This document shows, piece by piece, positions 11,082 to 21,869 of a DNA stretch of 64,000 bases. Each line of letters starts with the position of its first letter. The stretch's first letter is position 1. The translations under genes were made by a program, and so were the position numbers. Below the pieces are notes generated by a model. It searched no databases and was not told the DNA's origin. It saw only the letters and a list, made by a program, of their open reading frames with translations. Source of the stretch: Juglans regia (lineage: Eukaryota; Streptophyta; Magnoliopsida; Fagales; Juglandaceae); NCBI RefSeq assembly GCF_001411555.2, contig NC_049901.1:44086802-44150801 (forward strand), in the 5' to 3' direction.

Positions 11082-13423
11082 TTATTTTTTGAATCAAAAC
11101 ATCACCTTTCACACATCAGTAAATTAGTCATTACAACACTTATCTTGTAAGACAACATAAAAAAAAAAAAAACCCTCAGAGCCATTCTCTATCTAGACCA
11201 GCTCCTCACTAGAATTTACAGCAAATTGTGCAAGATAGTGAGCTACTCTATTCCCTTCTCTATATGTATGTTTGAGTATCCAAATTGGATGTGTAAAAAG
11301 AATCCCTTTAATGTCTTCTATAAATTTTCCATGCCATTCCCAGCATTCCTCCTTGTTATTTACAACTTTAATCACCCCCAACGCATCACCTTCAAAGATT
11401 GCCTTTTGTATATTAAGTTCTGCACACAAGCAGAAGGCCTTCCATAAAGCAGTAGCTTCAGCAAGCACAATTGTTTGAATTCAATCTTTTGGCATACACA
11501 AAGACACATGCACATCTCCATTTTCATCTCTAATGACCACTCCAGCCCCATCCTTCTCTGGTTTGCCTTGAAAGCAGAATCCCAATTTACCTTCACATAG
11601 CCTTCTCTTGGAGCTTCCCATTTAACCAACCTCCTTTCCATTATAGCATGTTCAATTCTCTATACCCCCTTTTGTTGTGCTTGTTGAAAATCAATGAGAC
11701 TTGTTTGCTTGCTGAAATACCATCACAGGGCTATTAAACTTCCCTTAAAAAACAAAACCATTCCTTCTATGCCAAATATGTCTCATAACAGATACCACCA
11801 GTTCCATATTTTTCAGTGCCAGCTCAGCTAACAATTTCCTCCAGACAGCAACCATATCCACCTCATTGACACCCATTTTTGCACTGAACTCTCTCTCTCT
11901 CAACTCATACATCCATAGATACAGGACAACTCCCTAAAACATGGCATACAGTTTCATCTTCCCTTAAGCAAATAGGATGGCATACAGTTTCATCTTCCCT
12001 TAAGCAAACAGGACATATTGTTTTTTCCAATAGTTTCCTTTAGAGATTCTTCTTGGTGGGAAGGCAATTGTTGAGGGCCTTCCATAATAAGTTTTTAACC
12101 ACTCACGAGGTATTAAGCTGCCATGGCTCTCTCTACCCTTCTTTAAGCTTCCTCCCATTAGATGACTCCATTTTCAACTCTTGCTTCCTGCTCAGATCAA
12201 GGTGATAGGCACTCTTTACACTAAAACACTCATTCTTAGAGTAGGCCCAAATTCTCTTGTCCTCCAAGCCAGTGTGACTCAAAAGGAATATTGCATATCA
12301 ATTCAGCTTCCTCTTCATTGAATGTGGCCCTCACTGCCTCAAAATCCCAACTACCACCATTATACCAACTATCTCCTTACACAACCTCTTAGGCACCCTA
12401 AAAACATTCACGTGGTAAGTGGGTATGGACTTGATAACTGTTTTAAGTAGTACTTCTTTGCCAGCCGATGATAAAAACTTATTTTTTTAGTTATTAATCT
12501 TGTGCCAAATTTTGTCTTTGATTCCCCTAAAAGTGTCATAACAGCCTTTTCCAACCATAGTAGGCAATCCCAGGTATTTTTCACAACTACTTTGCGCTCT
12601 TGCCCCTAGGTCTTGCACAATCCTTTCCTTTCCTTCCTGTCTAACTCGAGAGCTAAACATCACAATGGTTTCTTGTAGATTCATGCATTGACCAGAAGCT
12701 GCTTCATATACCCTTAAGATTTTCTTCACTTTCAGTCATTCTAGCCACTTAGCTCTTGCAAAGATAATGCAATCATCAACAAATAAGAGATGAGAGACTC
12801 TTATATCTCCTCTTGCAACAGCCATCCCTTTTATATCACCCTTAATTTCAGCTGCATTAATAAGATTGCTAAGTCCTTCAACACATAACAAACACAAGTA
12901 AGGGGATATTGGGTCCCCCTGCCTAATACCTCTTGAGGGATATATAACATCTCTTGGCCTCCCATTCACCAACACTGCATAAGAGACTGATGTTATACAA
13001 TCCATAATCAACCCTATCCATCTCTCCCCAAACCTCATCCTCTGCATGACAGCTTTCAAATGGGCCCATTCAACCCTGTCATATGCTTTCGAGATATTCA
13101 TTTTCAGTGCCATACTTTTCCATTTCCCTTTGGATCTGGTCTTCAACGAGTGCAATGCTTCATAGGCTGTCATCACATTATCCAAAATCAATATTTCTAG
13201 AATGAAGGCACTCTGATTTTTAGCAATGATCTTATCCAATACCAGCTTAAGTCTGTTTGCAAGGGTCTTTGAAATTAGCTTGTACAAGACATTGCACAAG
13301 CTAATTGGTCTGTAGTAACCAACTTTCTTAGGCTCTGAAACTTTTGATACCAGTGCTACATAAGTAAAATTGATGGACTGCTCAAGAACACCCCATAAGA
13401 GAAGACTCCGTAAGTCCACACTT
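11082..13423 (-). mobile_element. 5'-truncated LINE (L1 clade, RNase H-bearing) with 14-bp target duplication
   Basis: The 14-mer AGATGAAATCAATT lies at 11,068-11,081 and again at 13,424-13,437, immediately flanking the element. Inside, on the minus strand: RT at 13,419-12,736 (YYRPISLCNVLYKLISKTLA, GIRQGDPISPYL, and FVDD in place of the usual FADD at about 12,790), the post-RT region, a weak zinc-finger-like stretch, and a C-terminal RNase H domain at 11,640-11,195 (NWDSAF, AEATALWKAF, FEGDA, REGNRVAHYLAQ). The 3' end is A-rich (CAAAAAATAAAA read on minus). The endonuclease and ORF1 are missing, as expected for incomplete reverse transcription. Frameshifts and stops make it dead. The RNase H sets it apart from the other LINEs here, which lack one. 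Confidence 0.9.
11941..12012. repeat. 36-bp tandem duplication inside the LINE
   Basis: Two direct copies (11,941-11,976 and 11,977-12,012) that begin ATGGCATACAGTTTCATCTT and differ by about one base near the end. It is a local duplication in the dead LINE. Confidence 0.85.
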
Positions 13424-13437
13424 AGATGAAATCAATT

Positions 13438-13862
13438 AATTAATATCAAAGAGTAATAATTTGTACAAAGTTTTGAATAGACAATTCAGGTACAATTATA
13501 TTGTAGAAAAAAAAATGTATACAATTTCATTCTTTATTAATATGATTAATTTTTTTATAAAAGATTTGCGTAAAGCTTATCTATTTCTCAATTATGTTTG
13601 GGATTTTAGTCGTGGCTGCCGCGTCTTTATATATTAATGAATTTATTTTATCTTGTAAGAAATAAGAACAGAAAAGAATTCAGCCGTTTATCTTTATTCT
13701 TCTAGATCTTTCCCAACAGTCAAACGCCAGCACATACGTAACACGGAATCCACAGCCGTTTATTTTAGCAAGACGCTCGTCCATACCTGTTGTCATGCAC
13801 CGCCCCTTATCCTACGCCGCTCTCCCTGTTCCTATATAAATGCATTCCCCAGCCCAATCTCG
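13438..13862 (+). promoter_or_regulatory. Promoter region of the WSS1B-type gene
   Basis: A TATA box, CTATATAAATG, is at about 13,831-13,841, with pyrimidine-rich, CAAG-containing sequence 30 bp downstream that could hold the start site. The first, untranslated exon would then run to 13,952, where AG|GTAAGG is a strong donor. Its 1.0-kb leader intron (13,953-14,963) ends at TTTTTCCTCGCAG, six bases before the start codon. Start site and leader intron are inferred from signals only. Confidence 0.6.
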
Positions 13863-14969
13863 TCCAAGTTTTGCTTGACATTTACACAAGAAGCAATTCT
13901 CAGAATATTCGCTTTTCCACAGAAAAGAGAGGGCGTCCGATCCACACCTGAGGTAAGGTCTTCGAAATTCTATATCCGGGGGTGTTTAATTATGGATTAC
14001 TACCGTCCTTTAGTTTCCAAGATTGTGGTTTTGTGCAAGTAATTAGTTTAGAAATCTTTATTCGAGTTGGAATTAGTCTATCATTAATAAATCTTTGTTT
14101 GTTCACGGTTTGTGTGGATGTATAATTGGTACTTTTGGGATAAATGAAATTATGGTTTTCTATCAATTTCCATCAAAGTTATTTTTTTCCTGGTTTATAT
14201 TGTTTTGGAATAACTTGAATACTTGATTGTGGATCTGCAGAAACTATTTTAATGAATTCGGGATTCAGGCTATTGATATGACCGGTGACTTATATTCAAT
14301 AAGTAGGGAACAGAAGCTTTTACTGTATCTACTTTGTTTCCCAAATGGACCTCTTGTTTCGAGATTTTTTTAAATGTTCTTTTTGTTTATGAGTTGTTTT
14401 GCTTAATTAGTCGATATCTGAATTCTGTAAGTTCATGTCCCAAATCGAATTACTTTGAGTGATTGAATTTTATGTCTGCTGAAGCATTCTGTGGAAGTTG
14501 AAACATGTCGTATTCTGTGAAGCTCAAGAACTTGATTATCCTTTACACATGACTTCCTCTCTTCCCATTCTATTTGTTATGGTAAGAGAATACGATGGTA
14601 GAATTAGTTTTTCATCACTTTATCTGTATTCTGAATTCTTCGAAAATTTATAAACAAGTGGAGAAGTGGGGAATGCATAGTTTCTATAATCTGTACAACC
14701 GGTTCAATCCATATCCCTTTTTGTTTTGTACCCATCATACTGTACGACCTCACACTAAGCTGTTAACCTAAAGTATCAGTATAGCTGCATTCTTTGTGGT
14801 TTCAGACAATATTGCATATTCTTAAAAGATGATTTAGGCATATTGGTTGCTCATTGTACGTAAAATATTTCTAGAATTTGTAGATATTTTTCTTGGAGCA
14901 AGTTTATATCCATCGGTTTTACTTGTGAATGTTAAAGAAATCTCTTACAGTTTTTCCTCGCAGCACAAA

Positions 14970-17900
14970 ATGGAAAATCCCGAGCATGTACAAAATATAT
15001 CAGTGGTATGGAGGGGGAAGAAGTTTACCATAGAAATGGGTTCAGGCGCTACACTCAAGGAGCTTGGGCTCAAACTACAAGGATTAACAGATGTCAAAGC
15101 AGATACCATGCGGCTCATTGTTCCACAATCTTCCAACAAAACATCGAAGCTGCTGTCTCCTTTCTCCGATGAGCAGGCGTTTTTAAGTTTGGAAGAAATT
15201 TCCATAACAAAGGTACCATCACTTGCTTTTTTATTCGACATTTTGGTTCATACATTCCAACCATTGTTAAGCTAAAATTCCCTGGTATGGCACCATCTTT
15301 ATGATGTGAAAAGTTAATCTCAACATTGTCTATCGAGTAATTATTTTTAGTGCTTTTGACATAAGCTACTTGCTGGTGGCAAATCCATGATAGCTTCAAT
15401 GTTCGAAAACACTTCAGTGCATGCTAGAGATTTCTAACTCCTAATTACACATTTACTTATAGTCTGATCTAAAAGAGTGTGCTGACTAACATGGAGAGGA
15501 TTCTCTCTGTGCTTGGATCCAGTTTAGATGTGCATGCTCTTTAATTACAGAATATTATAGCTTTGATTATATTTTCATTCAATTCATTGTATAAGGAAAA
15601 AATATTTATATGGTATTTAGAAGTATGATGTATTCTGAATCTGTTGTTTATTTAAAAAAAAAAAAAAATCTTTAGGAGCTTTAGACAACAACCATGCATG
15701 AATTTAAAAAGCTTTAAATCGAACCTCCATAATTAGAGGTCACAGAACTTTGACACATCCTAAGAAATTATCAGCCATGTTTTTCATCTTCATATATTAG
15801 TTCCGTATGCTGAATTATCATGTCTTTTAAGACTAATTGCCTTTTTCTTCTATTTCAGGGCAAGTCTATCAGAATGATGGGTGTGCCTGGAAGTGAGGTT
15901 GATGAAATTCTACAAAATGCAAAAGCAAATTTAAGGGTAGCTGGATTTGAAGAAGAGGAAAAGAGACTGAGGCAGCGGATGTCAGATAGGCCTCATGCTT
16001 CCCCAAAACCTCCACAAGGACCTTATATATTTTGTCATTTCCGCACACTTGAGATCCCAGGAATTGAGGTATTTGACTTTCTAATTACTTTTTACCATGT
16101 ATAATATGTAGTACAAATAGACTAGCTTCTCTGTAGGAAGAAAGATCTGTTTTCAAAGTGAAAAGTGGGGCAAAAAGGAAAGAAAGGGGATTTAAAGAGT
16201 CATTAATCTTTTTTCTTCAAATAAGTTTGTACTGCCTATCGCAAAAAGAAAAAAAAAATCATGTTTTTTTCTTCTCATCTTTTTAGCTCTTTGGCTGTAC
16301 TATATTTTTAACTATATTTGGAGTCATTTCAAATTCTGGGTGTGAGGGATAGCCATGAGGAAGTCATCATAATTGTGTAAGTACAAGATTTAAACACCAA
16401 ACTCTTCTATTCAAACCTCAAGTCTAAATCTCAAAATCTGTGGGTTCTAGGAGACAAAAAATTAGAGTTCTTAATTGATATTAAAGATTATAGTAATATG
16501 ACATTTCGTTTCATGTTATGTTAATTCCAGATCATTGAGTCAATTAATTTCTAGGTTTTTCTATTAAAATCCGTGAAATTTTCCTAAAGAGAGTTTTAAA
16601 ATCAGTCTTATAGATAGAATTGTCGTATACGACGTATCAAAAGGAAAAGAATTTTCATATAATGGCCATGACGGATGCAACCTGCTGGTGCGTGGGTGTG
16701 CACATGTGTGTGTGTGTGTCCATGCCTGTACGCCTACTTTTGAGTAAACATCCCTGAATTACTTCAGAGCTTGTTATTTAGCAGGATACGTAAACCTTGC
16801 TGGTTCACATATAATCTATACGAATCAAACATTGAAAATTTCTGCAATTTACGTGAGTTTCATTGCTTGTGAAGCTCATGATATGTTTGTTGAACAGTTT
16901 GTTCACGATAGACTTAGAAATGGAAATGTTTATATAGAGTGATCTGTTTGTAACTCATTTTCTCCATCATACGATGATCTTAAATTGAACTGTTTTGGAG
17001 TGCATTAAGCAATTTTATCATGGCCATACATAGGTTGGTTGTTGAAGTGTGGATCCAGATCTCAACAGATATACCGAATGAATGCCCTTTTTATTTTGTG
17101 TATATGTTTTGAACTGAATGTTTTATGCTTTATTTTGCTCGGATTTATGCCCCTCAATAAATACTAAAACTTCCAATTTCTTGGACTGATTTTTGGTTAA
17201 CTTGGTTGTTACTTGTTTATAGATGAATCCTCCAGCCTCAGAGGCACTGAAGAGAATGCATATGCTTGCGGCAGATCCTGGGATTGTTGCTATTATGAAC
17301 AAGGTACCACTAAATAATTTTTCACACTCCACTTCTTTCAACTAACTCTCTCTTATGTGCGGTATCGTCTCTGATAATTTATAATTTGATTGGTCTTTAT
17401 AGCATCATTGGCGCGTAGGTATTATGACTGAGTTGGCCCCTATTGGTTATGTTGGCATAAGTCCCAAATGCTTGCTTGGTTTCAATAAGGTATTAGCCTC
17501 TCTACGCACAAACATTTGTTGGACTGTTATATTTACTTTCCCCTGCTGACTCTTATTTTTGCAGAATCATGGAGAGGAGATATCCTTGCGTCTTAGAACT
17601 GATGACCTTAAGGGTTTCCGGAAGTATGAAAGCATCAAGAAAACTCTTTTGCATGAACTTGTAAGATACATCTCACCAACTTTTAGTGTGTGTGAAGTGC
17701 TTTTGCTTGTGTAGATGTGAGTCTATGATTCTTTCTATGTATAGACAAAAGGTTCTTGTGGTTTTGCATTTTAAAATACTTTGGTTATTAGCTGAAATTG
17801 AGATTGATTTGGATTGAGTTGAACTCGTTGATAGTATTGAGGGAGCTCATATTGTTTTTATTCCTGTCAGGCTCACATGGTACACTCGGAACATGATGAA

Positions 17901-20875
17901 AACTTTTATGCTTTGGATAAACAGGTCAGAATGCCTATACCTTCTCATGTTTTCATGTTATAAGTGTCAGAATTGATTTAAGCTCATTACTATGCTTCAG
18001 TTAAAGTTGACCTATCTTGATTTGATATGCCTCTGTATAGTTGAACCAAGAAGCTGCTAGTTTAGATTGGACAAGATCAAGGAGTCGTACATTGAATGGT
18101 GTCCGATATTCAGGACATTATGAGGACGACGACTACATTGGTGACAGTAGTAATACTCCTCAGAAGCTTGGAGGAAGTACTTTGGATCAGCTTGCGAATG
18201 CACGTGCATCTTCAGTTGCTGCTGCCTACCGCCGTTTATCAAATGCTTCTGTGAACACCTGGGGAGGATCTGTAGCAAGTGAAGAACCAGACCCTGATGA
18301 CTCTGGGTTAAATACACATGGACTACCTGCTTCTATGGATTCCATGGAAAATGAAAACTTCAATACAAATATCCAAAGTCCCAATGAAGCACAGATAAAA
18401 CCTGTTTCTGAGCCTGATTCCGACAATCTTTCTGGCGACCAAAACAAGCTTGAACCCAATCCTTGTGATTCGCAGTACGGTGAAACAATGGATTCTGAAT
18501 TTTATCCAGAATTTACTGGAAACAGAACCGTATTTGGACAAGGTTTCAGTAACTATGTGCCAATACCACCCTTGCTGCCTTCAGAAACTAATAGAAAGTT
18601 GGGAGCCACAAAGTTGCATGAAGAGCCTGATCCTGATAAGAATCAAGAGATGGAGATTCTGGACACTGGAATTCAAACAAGGAAGGACATTGATGAACCT
18701 GATCCTGATGATTCTCAAGCAAATGGAGCTGTTCAGACTGAGCCTGATCCTGATGATAAGCTGGGGCACGCATTTGGAGTATCAAGAATGCAAACTTATG
18801 AACCTGATCCTGATGATTCTCAAGCAAATGGAGCTGTTCAGACTGAGCCTGATCCTGATGATAAGCTGGGGCACGCATTTGGAGTATCAAGAATGCAAAC
18901 TTATGAACCTGATCCTGATGATTCTCAAGCAAATGGAGCTGTTCAGACTGAGCCTGATCCTGATGATAAGCTGGGGCACGCATTTGGAGTATCAAGAATG
19001 CAAACTTATGAACCTGATCCTGATGATTCTCAAGCAAATGGAGCTGTTCAGACTGAGCCTGATCCTGATGATAAGCTGGGGCACGCATTTGGAGTATCAA
19101 GAATGCAAACTTATGAGCCAGATCCGGATGATCAAGAACTACAAAGAATCCAAGACCCTGTAACGTTCCTTTGTAGTAGGCTGAAGAAGGCCATTGAGAT
19201 GCTGCAAGTCGAAGTTACTCCCTTGGAAGCTACTGCAGTCCTACAAACTTTGTCTAAGATAATTAGGTATACTTGCCAAATCACTGATGCTTTGTTTTCT
19301 TCCTTTTTGTTGCCAGTGGGTCATAAGTTTTCCTATCTAGTAGTTACTGACAAATGCTACAATTATGCCATGCGCTCTCAGGAATGTGATTGAACACCCT
19401 GGTGAGATGAAATATAGAAGACTGCGCAAGGTACAGTCTCACTCTCTCTCTCCCTCTTTCTCCTCTCAATGAAACTTTGCATCCTATAGTTGCCTCATCA
19501 AATACTTTATTGATAACTAATGTGTGATGCATTTGCAGGCAAATCCCATAATCCAAAAGAACGTCACAAATTATCAAGGTTTGCATCTTTTCTCATACTG
19601 AATTCCAAATTTTCCAACTTTACCAAGAAATTGTAAGTGTAATGATGGTCGTGAAGTCATTAGGGTCAGTCTTGTGTTACAAATTGTTGGTAGATGCCAG
19701 ATATATGTGAAGAGCAAACTGAAAACAAAATCGAGCTAGATACCAATATAAGCTTTGGAATTTCACTATATTGTCGAATACAAACAAAACATGCGTGAGT
19801 GCTGGTTAGTTGAAATACATGAGTGCTATATCATGCTCAAGCTTGGGTTGACATGTGCACTCAATTGAGGGACTCTGTAAGTTGTTTTTTTGGATGCATT
19901 ATCTTATTGTTAAGGTATAGGCACTAACAACGATGCTGAATCCCGAGACATTATGGAGGGGTTAAAACTGTGTTGGAAATGACAAGTTTACATAGTTGAA
20001 AGTGAATGTGATTCTAACTTGGTGGTTGATTGGTTGTGTGGGAGGGGCCGTGCTCATTGGTCACTAATTGAGATCTTGGATAATACATGCAAGTTTTCAA
20101 TCTAGGGTGGTTCAAGGATATGAAAAAAAGGTAAATCAGATTGCTGATTACCGGGTTCTCAGAAGCTTTTGGATGTTTAGAATGTACATAAGGAAGTTAG
20201 AAGGATGCTTGGTAATGGAGAAAACTAAACTGCCTTATATGAGATGTAAATAAATTGGTTTTTGTATAGATGGAGGTTTGTATTGTGTTCCTTATAGCTA
20301 TATAGTCTGCATACTTTTTGTAAATGTGGTTTGTTCATACCCAGTGAGCTGTGGATTGATAGAAGTTCTTGTTTTTTGAAAATACTTTTAAAAAAAAAAA
20401 AAAAAAAACATTGGATCCACGATCTCTTACGGGATGTGACGAATCAGCCAAGTCAAACCTGGATGGATTCTTGGTTAATTAAAAGATGACATGAAGTAGA
20501 TTTATGTGAATTAGGCAAATCGAGCATATACTGACAGCTTAGCAAAGCCCCCACCCTCAAAATGCTACCCCAAGGGGTTGGATAGAATAAAGTCTCCCTA
20601 ATTAAAAGCAAAGGGTGAACATTAATATTTACTGGTACTAAGTTGAGATCAACTTGTTTCCAACTCTTAATAATGAGATTTTCAATTTACTAAATTGAAA
20701 TTATCTGTTCGTGCTTGTTGTGATTACAGCTGCGATGGACATTCTTTCTTTGATCGGTTTCAATGAAGATGTTGTGTTGGACGAGATTGGTAAAGCAGAG
20801 ACTTACCTAGTTTTGAAGCGGAATGATCCCGGCTTACTGTGGCTTGCAAAGTCTTCCCTGGAAACGGCTTACTAG
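14970..20875 (+). CDS. WSS1B: UBL-WLM-PUB metalloprotease (WSS1B / SPRTN-like crosslink-repair family)
   Basis: Exons by GT-AG and frame: 14,970-15,212; 15,859-16,068; 17,223-17,303; 17,403-17,489; 17,565-17,660; 17,871-17,924; 18,041-19,266; 19,382-19,430; 19,539-19,578; 20,730-20,875 (stop TAG), giving 743 aa. Residues 1-80 form a ubiquitin-like domain. A WLM domain follows, with the zinc site HELAHMVHSEHD (His237, Glu238, His241, His247) split by the 17,660/17,871 intron. Residues 476-615 are four identical 35-aa repeats, and about 629-743 is a PUB domain (usually a Cdc48/p97 contact). Wss1-type proteases cleave proteins crosslinked to DNA, working with Cdc48 and SUMO. The order UBL-WLM-PUB matches plant WSS1B-type and fission yeast UBL/WLM proteins. 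The EPDPDD motif recurs many times from residue 340 on; its role is unknown. All splice phases close, so the gene looks functional. Intron 9 holds a LINE remnant. Confidence 0.93.
18695..19114 (+). repeat. Coding minisatellite: four identical 105-bp units
   Basis: Units start at 18,695, 18,800, 18,905 and 19,010. They appear identical base for base, and each encodes 35 residues beginning EPDPDDSQANGAVQT and containing EPDPDDKLGHAFGVS. A fifth partial unit (GAGCCAGATCCGGATGAT) begins at 19,115 with different codons. Identity at silent sites implies recent expansion or gene conversion. The unit length keeps the frame. Confidence 0.97.
19915..20409 (+). mobile_element. LINE 3' remnant with poly(A), in intron 9 of the WSS1B-type gene
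   Basis: A short RNase H-like piece reads VESECDSNLVVDWLCGRGRA then HWSLIEILD at about 19,995-20,080. A 3' untranslated stretch follows, ending in an A-run at about 20,390-20,409. Same strand as the host gene. The left edge is approximate and no target duplication was found. Confidence 0.65.
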
Positions 20876-21869
20876 TGATGGAAGTGCGTAGAACATATCA
20901 AAACAGTGAAGGTGCCATATGTAAATCGTGCAGTTATACTTCATAAAATTCAGGATTGTACGTTTGGTATCATAGTTTGTTGATAAAACGTTAGTAGCAG
21001 ATAAAATGGTTGTTTAGGAGTCCAATTGCCGTTAACAGCCCGTTTATGTTAGCGATACTGTCAAACTATGGAAGCCCGACATTGTCCAGAAAGATGGTTG
21101 TTTATAAAATTAAATGGATGAGGGATTGAAAAGTTTGTTGTATGTATGTTGATTGTTGCTCATAAATCATATTTTCTTATTAGTTTATAAAAAGTTTTAG
21201 CAACTCATTTGATGCTACTACTATATCATATGATAACGCAAGGATCAGTAAGACAAAAAATGTCACGCAATTTAATCACAACACTTTATATGGTAAACTT
21301 TGACGAACTTTGGCATGCCATGTTGAACTTCTAACAACTCACTTCTTATGTGCTTACCTTCTGCACCTTCAATGTTGAGGAGGGTGGTGAGGAGTAAAGA
21401 AGATCCAATCCCAATGATGAAATAGAAGTTCGAAAAATAATTTAATGGAAATATATGTAGGGGCTTTATAAATGTTCATATTCAAGATCCAGACATTTTT
21501 GCAAAATCATTAAAAAAACCCCACACATGAAATGAAAAGGAAACGAAGTCTCCCTACCTCCCTGCCTTTCTCCATCTGATCACCAGCCTAATCTTAATGT
21601 ATAATGGACATTGAGCATAGAGAAGACATGTGTTCTATCGAATCACTTGTATGATATTAGGAACGAGACAAGATTGTTTCAACTTTGAACATTAGACAGG
21701 AGAAGACAAGGCACACAGAACTTACGAACATATCAAATCTTACAAACCAAAATGTCCCGAGTATTCTACTCACTTTACATCCATATGTGTTAAAAAGAAA
21801 CCCATATGTCAGGACTGATTTAACTTCTGACCAAGTGTTGATCTCGCTGAGGATATAAGGAAAGGAAAA
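20876..21869. other. 3' ends of two convergent genes; no other gene
   Basis: The WSS1B-type gene (plus) and the IBR5 gene (minus) converge here with 994 bp between stop codons. The space presumably holds both 3' untranslated regions. No open frame or repeat of note was seen. Confidence 0.7.

Noticed and set aside
10560..13423. The opposite-strand LINE pieces as one element with a 5' inversion (twin priming)
   Set aside because: For a minus-strand LINE the inverted piece should lie at the right (5') end. Here the plus-strand piece lies beyond the left target duplication, so it is a separate, older fragment.
18450..19163. Long overlapping frames on both strands across the 18.7-19.1 kb repeats
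   Set aside because: They exist because the 105-bp unit is a multiple of three. Only the frame joined by splice sites to the WLM and PUB domains is the gene.
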